From assembly GCA_964058805.1 (NCBI GenBank), contig CAXKVV010001788.1:1-13539 (forward strand): 13,539 nucleotides of DNA. The letters are read 5' to 3'. Both the position numbers and the translations under genes were made by a program. Below are positions 1 to 7,858 of this stretch, piece by piece. Numbering within the stretch: position 1 is the stretch's first letter; each line of letters begins with the position of its first letter. This DNA comes from Schoenoplectus triqueter (Eukaryota > Streptophyta > Magnoliopsida > Poales > Cyperaceae). Below the pieces are notes generated by a model. That model had not been told where the DNA came from and did no database searches. It worked only from the letters and a program-made list of their open reading frames with translations.

Positions 1-146
1 AAATTTGGAGCGTTTTGAGCTTTTTAAGTCATCGTTTTTAAATTTTTAAAATGATGTTCAAGTATTGAATATATTATTATTATTTTTAGAGCTGATTTTC
101 AAAAATTAAAAACGGTGACTTAAAAAGCTCAAAACGCTCCAAATTT
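1..146. mobile_element. Foldback MITE-like element, left end cut by window edge
   Basis: Arms at 1-46 and 101-146 are reverse complements with one substitution (position 32) and a one-base indel. They start with AAATTTGGAGCGTTTTGAGC and enclose an AT-rich loop of about 54 bases. The pairing runs right up to base 1, and the right side continues with TTTGC, so the true left end probably lies outside the window. No target duplication can be tested. A non-autonomous DNA transposon (MITE) is the likeliest identity, but the superfamily cannot be assigned. A transcript through it would fold into a hairpin of about 45 bp. Confidence 0.7.
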
Positions 147-251
147 TTGCATCCCATGAGATTTTCATATAAAGAATTTAATGAGAATGATAAATTAAAA
201 TTTCGAAATAATTTGATATATTTTTTGAGTTAAGCTCACAGAAGGCCTCCG

Positions 252-283
<32 letters not shown>
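252..283. repeat. Compound (CT)n-(TA)n microsatellite
   Basis: A run of CT dinucleotides (252-267) passes directly into TA dinucleotides (to 283). This is an ordinary plant microsatellite. Confidence 0.9.
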
Positions 284-341
284 TAATATTTTTGCTTTAA
301 TTAGTACTAGATCACAAAATTACTTTAAAAAACATAATTAA

Positions 342-501
342 TCGGGTCGGGTTGACCCGAACCCGACCCGACCTGATCTGATTCGGATCAAAAAAATTAA
401 ATTCATACCCGACCCATTTATTTTTGGGTCATATTGAGTCGGGTCGGGTTCGAATCGGGTCAAGTTAACCCATCGGATCAAGTCAATAATTGACACCCCT
501 A
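342..501. mobile_element. CGGGT-rich hAT-like MITE fragment
   Basis: The stretch is rich in GGGTC/GACCC pentamers on both strands. It includes a hairpin at 342-371 (11-bp stem TCGGGTCGGGT, 8-base loop). It ends at 491-501 in TGACACCCCTA, whose reverse complement TAGGGGTGTCA matches 9 of 11 bases of the terminal repeat of the complete element at 12769-13094. A matching left terminus is not visible upstream, so this copy appears truncated or eroded on its left side. The hAT assignment is inferred from the better copy, where an 8-bp target duplication is visible. Confidence 0.6.
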
Positions 502-1643
502 GTCAGAATCGAATGACTCACCTATAAATGCATAAAAAAATTTAGGTCCGAAAACAAAAATGAAATAAGACGGATCATAAATTATGGAGGTCGAACCGGA
601 CCTCAAAATTAACAAATAACCTGACTACTCGAGTATCATCTCTAGCTAATCTGAAATGGTCCGTTCCTAAGAACCATATTATACGATCTTGTTATTTTCA
701 ATAGTAATTTATCGATATCTAAGTATCAGGTAGCCACTTTAACTCCACAATATAATTCGAATAGAATGACCATATATCCAATCATATTCAGAGACAGAGT
801 CATAATTTTAATATAAAGAGTGCGGAGATGCCGATATATGTCACTAGAGCATTAAAATTAATAAATTAAAAAGAGTCAATACAATGCACAAAATAAAAAT
901 ATATAATAAATTTAAATTCTGATGTGTAACTTCCGTGAAATTGGAGACCGGTCTTCAGCCCCTCTAAATCTGCCCCTGTACATATCACTCTATTTTTTAA
1001 TAAAACAAAAGGAATGTTTTCATGTTTTTTTAAGATTTGAACATGTCATTTCGACGCGGAGACGGATCCAGTATTAGTCTATATTTATAGTTAATGTTTA
1101 ATGTGTTTCGCAGCAGTACTTTTACACTTACGAGTGTTCTCTGCCTCTCAAAAGATTCTCCTTGAATGCAAGAGCGACACATAAAAGCTCAAAGTCAATG
1201 GAGTGGAGCTCTCTCCTTCAGCCACGCATAGAGAGAGAAGAGGATGTAAAGTGACGAGATAAAAAGCTCAAATCCCTTTAATCTAACTTCACATTTGTAA
1301 CTCTACTTTCTTTTAAATTAATGAAGAAGCCCTTGTTCTTAAATAATATTTTATATTTTAAATTTCTTAACGTGAATTTCAATTGTCACTCTACTAAATT
1401 AGAGCTGGATTTCATACATCAGAGAAAAAAACAGTACCAGAAAGAGGACTGATCAATGGGTTTACTGTACTGGTTGACTCTCCTGTTGGTACCAGTACCA
1501 CTCAACTCTTGATGCAGCAAACACTATATTCAGAGCCAGTTAGAATTTCTGAATAGATAATTGAAAACTCGTAATTAACTATTCTTTGAAAATTTTCATG
1601 TCGTATGAAATTGATGTGCGTACATGCAACGAAATGCAACAAG
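502..1643. other. AT-rich intergenic DNA, no gene seen
   Basis: No open frame of useful length or recognisable domain is present on either strand. Two small items stand out. AGACCGGTCT at 945-954 is a perfect 10-bp palindrome. AAATCTGCCCCTG at 966-978 resembles, in reverse complement, the CAGGGGCGGAT motif at 13494-13504 and could be a decayed transposon end. Confidence 0.6.
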
Positions 1644-1731
1644 AAAATCATACATCTCTAGAACTAAATAGTTAGACAGCTTCAAGGATTTTTAATAAAA
1701 TCATACATCTCTAGAACTAAATAGTTAGACA
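1644..1731. repeat. 35-bp exact direct repeat
   Basis: The 35 bases at 1644-1678 recur without change at 1697-1731, separated by 18 bases. Exact identity in otherwise decayed surroundings suggests a fairly recent local duplication by slippage or repair. No coding content is seen. Confidence 0.9.
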
Positions 1732-4175
1732 ACTAATAGTAAGACCGCTTAATTCACAAAAGTATCATAAATTCAATGTATCAAATAAGCACTTTGGAAT
1801 AGAAAATACTTTTTATGTGAAAACAACGGTGAACTTGACACGGAATAAAAAAATGGAACGATTAATATAATTATGAAATGAAAAATTATAAACTGAAGAT
1901 AATGAAGTTATAATAATTTATCTTAATAAATTAGGGCTTACTTAAATAATAACTCAACAATCAAAATTAAAGGGCTAACCCATATTTATTACTGAAAATT
2001 TAATAAAAATCATGTACTGAGTACATACTTTGAGGAAATATGGGAGTGCCAAGAAATCTATTCAGAAATAAAACATCTATTCAAAAATAAAATTTTAAAC
2101 TGTCAAGAGTTTTCGGCAGAGGTGACAAGGCCACCAACTCTAAAGAAACCAAAGGCAAAAACCCTACGTAGTTCTTCATGAATCCCATAGAACATGATAT
2201 CTTTGAAACATTGTGAAGCGAAATGTAGTTTTGATTGTACCATTTTTTTTACACGCGTACCGCTCACTCATCAGTAACATCAAACCAAAATCAAACTGCT
2301 TGAATACAAATGAAACATGCCGACATAGGATTTTGTTATCTTGTCTCCCTTGAACAAAAGATGTGAACATCCACAATGAACTTAAACTTATCCGGAATTG
2401 CACATCCAAACAAATTTGTTTCGAAAATAGAATATGCTCTCTACACTAAGTGGAGAGTGCACTGCGTAATTTATCCGTGACAAAATAGAATATGGTGTGT
2501 TTAATCCATGACTTTTCACTGATAGCTAGGCACGTCGTGTCATAAAAAGCCCTGTAGATAGACAAGGCATTTATGCAATTTAATTCCATGATTCTCTAAA
2601 AAATAATTTCATAATTAAGTTTGCGTGAAAAGAAATATCAGGTACCAAATTATTTAGTGTTTCGGCACCGGATTCCACTATATATTCCGTGCATTTGACC
2701 TTTGTACAATTAAAAAAATTCTTCAATGAAATTAATTACTGAAAAAAATAAAATGGTATTTTTGAGGTAATAGATCTTAATCTACTTTAATCATTTATTA
2801 AACCAAGAAAAAAATTTACAGGATTAATTGAGTAGAAAAGAAATTGAAATACAAGGTATGAGTATAAATTAAGGAATTGTTGACAGTTTGATTTTTCATA
2901 AACAGGTGGACAATGCACCTTCTACAATAAAATAAGATGTTGTCTTCCATGAATCAGGAGAGTAAAGCATTAATCTGATAATCAATGGATAATATTTTCG
3001 TTCAAAGATTCTCTTTCATACAGAGCCTGCACGAATCCACGATAATCGTCCTTTAGCAAAAAAAATAGACGATCCAAAATAATTGCAACTCATTGCAGAA
3101 TTAACCATAAAGAATAAATGTTTCTCCAGAATTCTCACCTCCTAATTAAACAATTCAAATATCTTTAATAGAAGAAAAATATGAAGCTAGTAGAAAGGTA
3201 CATTTGCACAATACATAAATGTGCATTAGTATAATATTCTAATGTATATTGAACAAAATCAAGCGTTCAATTTTAAATATTCTTAAATTGAGTATGAAAG
3301 TTTAAGAATGCTATTGAAAATTAGGATTATTTTAAAATTTCAAAACTAGGATTATTTTTTCGGCTCCGTTTTAGAAATATTTATGAAGGGAAAATATTTC
3401 TAAATAAAAAACAATTTATAACCACAAATATTTTATGTAACAAACTGAAAACTAAAAATACTTAAAAAACTAATACTTTGTATAATTAATAATAATACAA
3501 TTATATATTACAGAAGTTTTCATATAGAATACAGAAATAATATATCATTTCCAAAGTTATGTCACACCTTAATTACACAAGCATACATTTTTTATTTTAA
3601 AAAAAAAGATAGAGAAAGATGAAGTAATAATCCTTGTGTTTTTTTTTTACTGCAACATAGATCTTACAAGTCTTTCCTCCCATTCTTCCCCCTTTCTTTT
3701 TGCATAGGTGAAAAAACCTTAAATCCGAGTATTAATGTGTTTTAGTTGATCAAAATTGCACTACAACACCATGTATGTTAGGTGATATAGGGAAGTGTAC
3801 AATAATCATACTATTGACAAATATATATCGGCACAATAGACATGTGGGACAATCTACAGGTGTAATTCCCAAAATGCGTGTGAAGTTCTTGACAATTGTT
3901 TGATGGGTTGAATTCATGAGGAATAATTCTAATCAATATATCTAATATGCGACATAATCAATCGGACCCTAAACAAGGTACAAGCTCAATTTTTAACCTC
4001 TTCTTGGAGAATGATAAAATTGCATATGCAGTACTACGGCAGTACTGAGCAAAAATTAACTATTAGAGGTATACAGAAAGATAATTATGTGTTAAAATAT
4101 GTTAATAGTATAGTCGGATGTTAATTATAAAAATATATTTTTAGCGCATTCTTAATTTTTTTTTATAAAACCATA
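1732..4175. other. AT-rich intergenic DNA, no gene recognised
   Basis: About 2.4 kb with short, stop-rich frames only. The least AT-rich part is about 2085-2420, where a 77-codon minus-strand frame (2176-2409) matches no family I recognise. A perfect 9-bp-stem hairpin lies at 3373-3401 (AGAAATATT and its complement, 11-base loop). Poly-A and poly-T runs around 3596-3650 are ordinary. No promoter, RNA gene or terminator can be supported. Confidence 0.55.
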
Positions 4176-4317
4176 GTCATATTTGGAAGGTTATATATTA
4201 TTATATCGAGGTTTTGGAGAATTGATTATGAGGATAAAAAGACCATATTATCGCCCATATTAATTTTTTAAATTAAAATTAGAAAATTATTATTTTAAAA
4301 CCAAGCCAAACATGAAC
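4176..4317. mobile_element. Possible decayed MITE
   Basis: The left edge TCATATTTGGAAGGTT and the reverse complement of the right edge, TCATGTTTGGCTTGGTT, are similar apart from one substitution and a small mismatch or indel block. They bracket an AT-rich core. TTTGG-type ends are common in plant MITEs. No clear target duplication is seen, so this is tentative. Confidence 0.3.
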
Positions 4318-4467
4318 AGAAATTTGATGATGATCATAATTAATTAATGTTAAAATTTTATTCATAAATGTGCTACATTGTTACATCGGGGAATAACTTT
4401 ATATGCTAAATTAAATTAAAAAGTTCTAAAAAATAAAGTTTGTTGGGAGTGGTGTCTATTCACCCGA

Positions 4468-4493
4468 GTAATGCGTAATGCGTAATGCGTAAT
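4468..4493. repeat. Tandem heptamer (GTAATGC)x3.7
   Basis: Three perfect copies of GTAATGC are followed by GTAAT. It is a short slippage array lying about 200 bases upstream of the LINE remnant. Confidence 0.9.
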
Positions 4494-4690
4494 TGAATTT
4501 TGTTCTTTTAATAAATAAAAGGCTGTTAGGATTTTTTTTTTGACACTATATTACAGACCTCCATTTGTAGCATAATAGGAATTGCTGGCATTGTTCATGT
4601 CCTGAATAATTCATTTTTTTCCCCTTTGTAGTTATTTAACATGGAATATTCAAGGTCCAACTTATATATATCGAAGAGACTCCTGTTACA

Positions 4691-5268
4691 ATGGCTCCCG
4701 TGATTCTTTATAGCAGATATATGTTGATCAAATGGTGGCTTGAAATGAAACTGACAGGTGATATAGATAGTAGTTGGCATGATAAAGTCGAAAAGTTTAG
4801 GAAGAAAATTAAGAGTTGGAACAAAAATTATAAAGTTTCAAAACATAGATATTTAGAAAATATGCTTTTAGTAACATACACAGACTAGAGAAACTTATGG
4901 AATAAAGAGATTTAAGTGAAGAGGAAATACAAAAGTGGAATCTTAATAAAAAAAAATCATAGATAATTTTTATTTAGAAGAAGAATAGTATTGAAAATAA
5001 ATATCAAAAAATTAATTATTTAAATCAGGAGATTTAAATAATATATATTTGTCTGTCATAGAAAGAAATAAAATTTAATTTTACATATGGATATAGATGG
5101 TGTAGAGTCTGACTCTCTACCAATACCATATATACAAACTCATATCTTTAATTTTTATAAGGAATTATTTGGTATTGAGGATGACAAACCTGTTAGGTTA
5201 ATGCACTCTTTTGAGATGAACAATATTGTTTATCTTCAATAAATAATATTCATTTGAGCACAAATTTT
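4691..5268 (+). pseudogene. L1-type LINE ORF2 remnant: endonuclease-RT linker
   Basis: Translated pieces in shifting plus-strand frames match the segment between the endonuclease and reverse transcriptase of plant L1 ORF2. In order they are: SSWHDKVEKFRKKIKSWNKN (frame starting 4691); EKLM then DLSEEEIQKWNLNKKK; IIDNFYLEEE; a decayed WLK-SGDLN block corresponding to the family's YWKQKS..WLK.GD.NTK; SVIERNK; and HIFNFYKELFG, the usual run-in to the RT domain. Each piece is separated by a stop or a frame change, so nothing can be translated. No endonuclease domain is found upstream, so this LINE is truncated or its 5' part is lost. Homology ends abruptly at about 5268, where a second tandem copy of the segment starts. 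The RT continuation lies about 2.4 kb downstream on the same strand. The start is approximate: recognisable similarity begins near 4770. Confidence 0.75.
5057..5268 (+). repeat. Copy 1 of a 212-bp duplicated LINE segment
   Basis: This segment aligns without gaps to 7647-7858. By hand I count about 25 differences in the 186 bases after the first 26, mostly transitions, so identity is about 87%. The first 24 bases recur immediately afterwards at 5269-5292 with one mismatch. This shows the duplication was originally head-to-tail with a 212-bp period, before foreign DNA entered near the start of copy 2. Confidence 0.8.
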
Positions 5269-5383
5269 CATAGAAAGAAATAAATTTTAATTAAACACTG
5301 CATATTTTCAAATAATTGTCTCTGACAGGCACATTACATAAGGCTTGTACAAAATACAAATTTATCCAAATACAAATTAATGT

Positions 5384-5614
5384 CTATTCCGATTTATCGG
5401 AGTCACTTTCCTCTAATTCATCTTCACTCTCTTCAACCTCGATATGTTTGTCTTTTCCAAGTAATTTTGCTCGCTACAAAAATCATGAATTAACATAGCT
5501 GGAAAACATAATTTGAAATTAGACCTACAAAGTCTGTACATAACAAAACAAAAATTTACAAAACCATACCTTATAGTAAAGATAACATTTAATCGCGTAT
5601 GGAGATGCATCAAG
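5384..5614 (-). pseudogene. Candidate captured gene fragment, two exons, acidic C-terminus
   Basis: On the minus strand an exon-like stretch at 5473-5384 follows a T-rich tract ending TTTTTGTAG. It encodes 29 residues with a strongly acidic tail, EVEESEDELEESDSDKSE, before a TAG stop. Upstream, about 5614-5568, a second stretch sits between an acceptor-like TTATGTACAG and a donor-like AAG|GTATGG. It reads LDASPYAIKCYLYYK. It ends on a codon boundary and the next exon starts on one, so the two would join in phase. No start codon or further exon was found. I do not recognise the protein. The fragment could be a host gene piece carried by a transposon, or chance. Support is the splice signals, matching phase and the composition of the tail; none is decisive. 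Confidence 0.3.
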
Positions 5615-5684
5615 GTCTGTACATAACAAAACAAAAATTGACAAAATCAGACTCTATTAGTAAAGGTAGCATTGAATCGCGTAC
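5530..5684. repeat. Tandem duplication of about 83 bp (exon-intron unit)
   Basis: Units 5530-5600 and 5613-5684 share GTCTGTACATAACAAAACAA and later ATCGCGTA at a period of 83-84 bases, with scattered substitutions. On the minus strand each unit contains the same acceptor-like TATGTACAG and the YAI(K/Q)CYLY coding block. The duplication therefore covers one exon plus part of an intron of the candidate gene fragment. The outer copy (5684-5655) has stops right after CYLY, so it is already broken. Confidence 0.75.
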
Positions 5685-5945
5685 ATAACGGGCATTGTTA
5701 AATTGTTTTTCTCATACTTAATTAGAAAAAAAATTCAAATCAGGTCACAAATTGAAATTCACAATCAGGTGAGTATGAAATGGAATATGAATTAATCACA
5801 TTTTCTAAGTTGGTAATCGGAAAAAAAAAAATAAAGTGTCACTGTTATAGGAAAATGGAGTCTCACCCATCAAATGTACTGGAGAAAAGAAAGTCGTTGC
5901 TTCTCCCTGGAGGAGTTTTTACTTAAAAGCCTAATAATCAATGTT

Positions 5946-6335
5946 ATCTACAGAATCGGTCTTAGAACAAAGTTATTTTCACAAACGGTCTAACTAAGGG
6001 CGTGAGTTCAACTCACGCCCTTAAATCTCCATTTTACCTGCCCAAACACTGCCCAAAGACACAAAGGGCGTGAGTTCAACTCACGCCCTTTAGATGTTGA
6101 TGTGCTCTGGTTGTTATCTTTCAAAACCACGAAAGTAAAAAAAAATTTGATATAAATGTGATATATGGACTTAAAGGGCGTGAGTTCAACTCACGTCCTT
6201 TGGGTCATTTTGCTCTCTTTTGTTTGGGCAGCAGACGGGCAGAGAAAATAGCGTTTTAAGAGCGTGAGTTGAACTCACACCCTTTGTTAGATCGTTTGTA
6301 AAAATAAATTTATTCTTACACCGTTTGTGTAGTTA
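5946..6335. mobile_element. Foldback element of nested palindromes (GGGCGTGAGTT family)
   Basis: The whole stretch is an imperfect inverted repeat. The left arm (about 5946-6091) and the reverse complement of the right arm (about 6173-6335) share, in order, CTACA...CGGT, TTATTTT.ACAAACG, TCTAAC.AAGGG, a palindrome, TGCCC, GCCCAAA and another palindrome. Four palindromes lie inside at 5995-6023, 6063-6091, 6173-6201 and 6058-6084 plus 200 (6258-6284). Each has the half AAGGGCGTGAGTT, one unpaired central base, then the reverse complement. Copies 1 and 2 are perfect, copy 3 has one change and copy 4 has two. The central base is C in copies 1-3 and G in copy 4. Spacer 6092-6172 has no gene. The superfamily and ends are unknown and no target duplication is clear. 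Confidence 0.7.
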
Positions 6336-6342
6336 AGATTTG

Positions 6343-6476
6343 TCGCTGGAGAAAAAGCAAATCGAAAATGTGGTTTCCACGCCAGGCTGCTTGTCGCTGG
6401 AGAAAAGAGAGCACAGGGAGGTTTTATATCAAACGTTTGGGGATATAAAATCAAAATCGCTGGAGAAAAGAGAGCA
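6343..6476 (+). repeat. Three spaced copies of TCGCTGGAGAAAA
   Basis: TCGCTGGAGAAAAAGCA at 6343-6359 and TCGCTGGAGAAAAGAGAGCA at 6394-6413 and 6457-6476 form direct repeats 51 and 63 bases apart. A shorter relative, CTGGAGAAAAGA, lies left of the foldback at 5879-5890, so the motif brackets that element. A 9-bp-stem hairpin, TTTTATATC and its complement with AAACGTTT in the loop, lies between copies 2 and 3 at 6422-6450. The function is unknown. Confidence 0.75.
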
Positions 6477-6889
6477 AAGGATGGTCATTCAGTTCATTAT
6501 TGAAAATGTATGATTTAAAAATTAAAATTATTGAAAAATATTTTGAGATGTTTTTATATGTGAATTGATATGTATTTTTTTAATCATATTGCATGTGTGT
6601 TTTTAATATATGATCTTCAAATGCATATGCTTTTTTTATATATATGATCTTGAAATATTTGTGTGTTATCATGTTTATATTTAATTAATATGGAAATGCA
6701 TATAGTTTCAATTCATTGTTTGTATATATGTCAAAAGTGAAAAAAAAAACGTGATGAAATGTGTGTGCATGGATATATACAGATAGCAGAAAATAGACTG
6801 ACCATATAGAAACATAAATCATTTTAAAAAAAATATATAATCTTTGCTAACAGTTTTCACACAAAAAGCATTACCAAATCCTAATAAAA
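6477..6889. other. AT-rich spacer, no gene seen
   Basis: The only structure seen is a degenerate 34-bp period in which TATATGATCTT occurs at 6607-6617 and 6641-6651. Both strands are dense in stops. Confidence 0.6.
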
Positions 6890-7230
6890 AATTACGCCAG
6901 GGCATTTTCTAACCGTTATTTATAAAAAATCGTTCGCAAAACTATCTTTCCTAACGGTTTCCTCTTAAAACCTCTTTGTTGAGAACCAGAAAAGATTTTT
7001 TAATTGCGCCAGAAAATATTTTCTAATTGTGCAAGAAAAGATTGTTCCTAATGGTTCTCACTTAAAAACCGTTAGGGAGATAATTTTGCCAACAGTTTTT
7101 TGTTGAGAACTGTCAGGAAAGTTCCTAAATTTCACTGCGTTACTTAGACATATGCTAATGATTTTTCCTTTTAAAACCGTTACAGATTATCCTGAAATAA
7201 ACTTCCTTTTCCTAGCAGTTGCTTAACTTT
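6890..7230. repeat. AACCGTT/AACGGTT subterminal-type repeat cluster
   Basis: Variants of CTAACGGTTTT and its complement AAAACCGTTAG recur: 6910-6917, 6951-6960, 7047-7056, 7066-7076, 7089-7097, 7105-7113, 7173-7181 and 7211-7220. Several pair as hairpins, for example CCTAATGGTT (7047) with AACCGTTAGG (ending 7076), 9 of 10 bases. Companion motifs GTTGAGAAC and GCGCCAG/TGCAAG also repeat. Dense short repeats in both orientations are typical of the subterminal regions of plant CACTA-type transposons. The CACTA terminus itself was not found, so the class is inference. Confidence 0.5.
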
Positions 7231-7507
7231 TTCTAACCCCCTATAGACACCTCAAATTAACGGCCCAGATGACACTCCCTAAAACTCCAAGCCATGCAAC
7301 CAGATAAGTATTCACTCAAGTCAGCCATTAAAATATCTCTAGTTTCATAATGTCACTTTCATAAAGCATGCATTTTAGAATCATCTACATTTCAATTAAA
7401 AAGACCCTTTCAAATAATCATGAATAATTTTACCAGTAAGAAGAAAATTATTCTATCATTAATACGTAACTTTTGAGCACTAATGAGATATTTAATTGTT
7501 CATAGCT
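7231..7507. other. Spacer, no gene seen
   Basis: AT-rich, stop-dense sequence with no repeat or domain I can support. Confidence 0.5.
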
Positions 7508-7547
7508 AATAATAATAATGATGATGATGATGATAATGATGATGATA
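7508..7547. repeat. (TAA/TGA)n trinucleotide microsatellite
   Basis: An uninterrupted run of TAA then TGA triplets with TAA interruptions. Confidence 0.9.
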
Positions 7548-7571
7548 AATTTATAATGACCATGACATAGC

Positions 7572-7604
<33 letters not shown>
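7572..7604. repeat. (TA)n microsatellite
   Basis: TA repeats interrupted by single CA steps. Confidence 0.9.
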
Positions 7605-7646
7605 CATGCATAAAAGAAAATATCATAGTTCTCAATTCCACATAAA

Positions 7647-7858
7647 TATAAAGAGAAACAAAATTTAATTTTACATATGGATATAGATAATATAGAGTCT
7701 GACTCTCTGCCAATATCATAGATACAAACTCATATCTTCAATTTTTACAAAGAATTATTTAATACCGAGGCTGACAAATATGCTAGGTTAATGCACTCTT
7801 TTGGGATGAACAATATTATTTATCTTCAAGAAATAATATTCACTTGAACACAAATTCA
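7647..7858 (+). repeat. Copy 2 of the 212-bp duplicated LINE segment
   Basis: This is the partner of 5057-5268. Unlike copy 1, it runs straight on into the RT domain: after AATATTCACTTGAACACAAA comes a block reading FTEQKLRI.IFESDA, the normal L1 approach to the RT. It is therefore the copy joined to the rest of the LINE. Confidence 0.8.

Larger units (their letters stand above)
5293..7646. mobile_element. Foreign insert splitting the duplicated LINE
   Basis: LINE homology stops at 5292 and restarts at 7647. The 24 bases before the break (5269-5292) and the 24 after it (7647-7670) are two versions of the same sequence (19/24 match). This is what a target-site duplication would look like after long decay. 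The block carries no LINE-like peptide. It holds a candidate minus-strand gene fragment, a nested-palindrome foldback, AACCGTT repeats and microsatellites. No terminal inverted repeat, LTR or poly-A end is clear. It may therefore be several insertions and not one element. Confidence 0.4.

Noticed and set aside
434..447. GGGTTCGAATCGGG resembling a tRNA T-arm (B box)
   Set aside because: It is part of the GGGTC repeat core; no A box, anticodon arm or acceptor stem surrounds it.
2176..2409. Minus-strand 77-codon open frame
   Set aside because: No family resemblance, no convincing splice sites or neighbouring exons, and a length easily reached by chance in 13 kb.
3759..3768. CACTACAACA resembling a CACTA transposon terminus
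   Set aside because: No matching inverted end, subterminal repeats or target duplication nearby; the AACCGTT cluster is over 3 kb away with other elements in between.
5946..6335. CRISPR array, suggested by evenly repeated palindromic units
   Set aside because: There are only four units with spacers of very unequal length, one unit is inverted, the units are nested in a larger inverted repeat, and the surroundings are plant nuclear DNA.
5293..7646. LTR retrotransposon as the identity of the foreign insert
   Set aside because: No TG...CA long terminal repeats, primer binding site, polypurine tract or gag-pol peptides were seen.
7492..7719. Minus-strand frame with serine and isoleucine-tyrosine runs
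   Set aside because: It is produced by the TGA and TA microsatellites; low complexity only.
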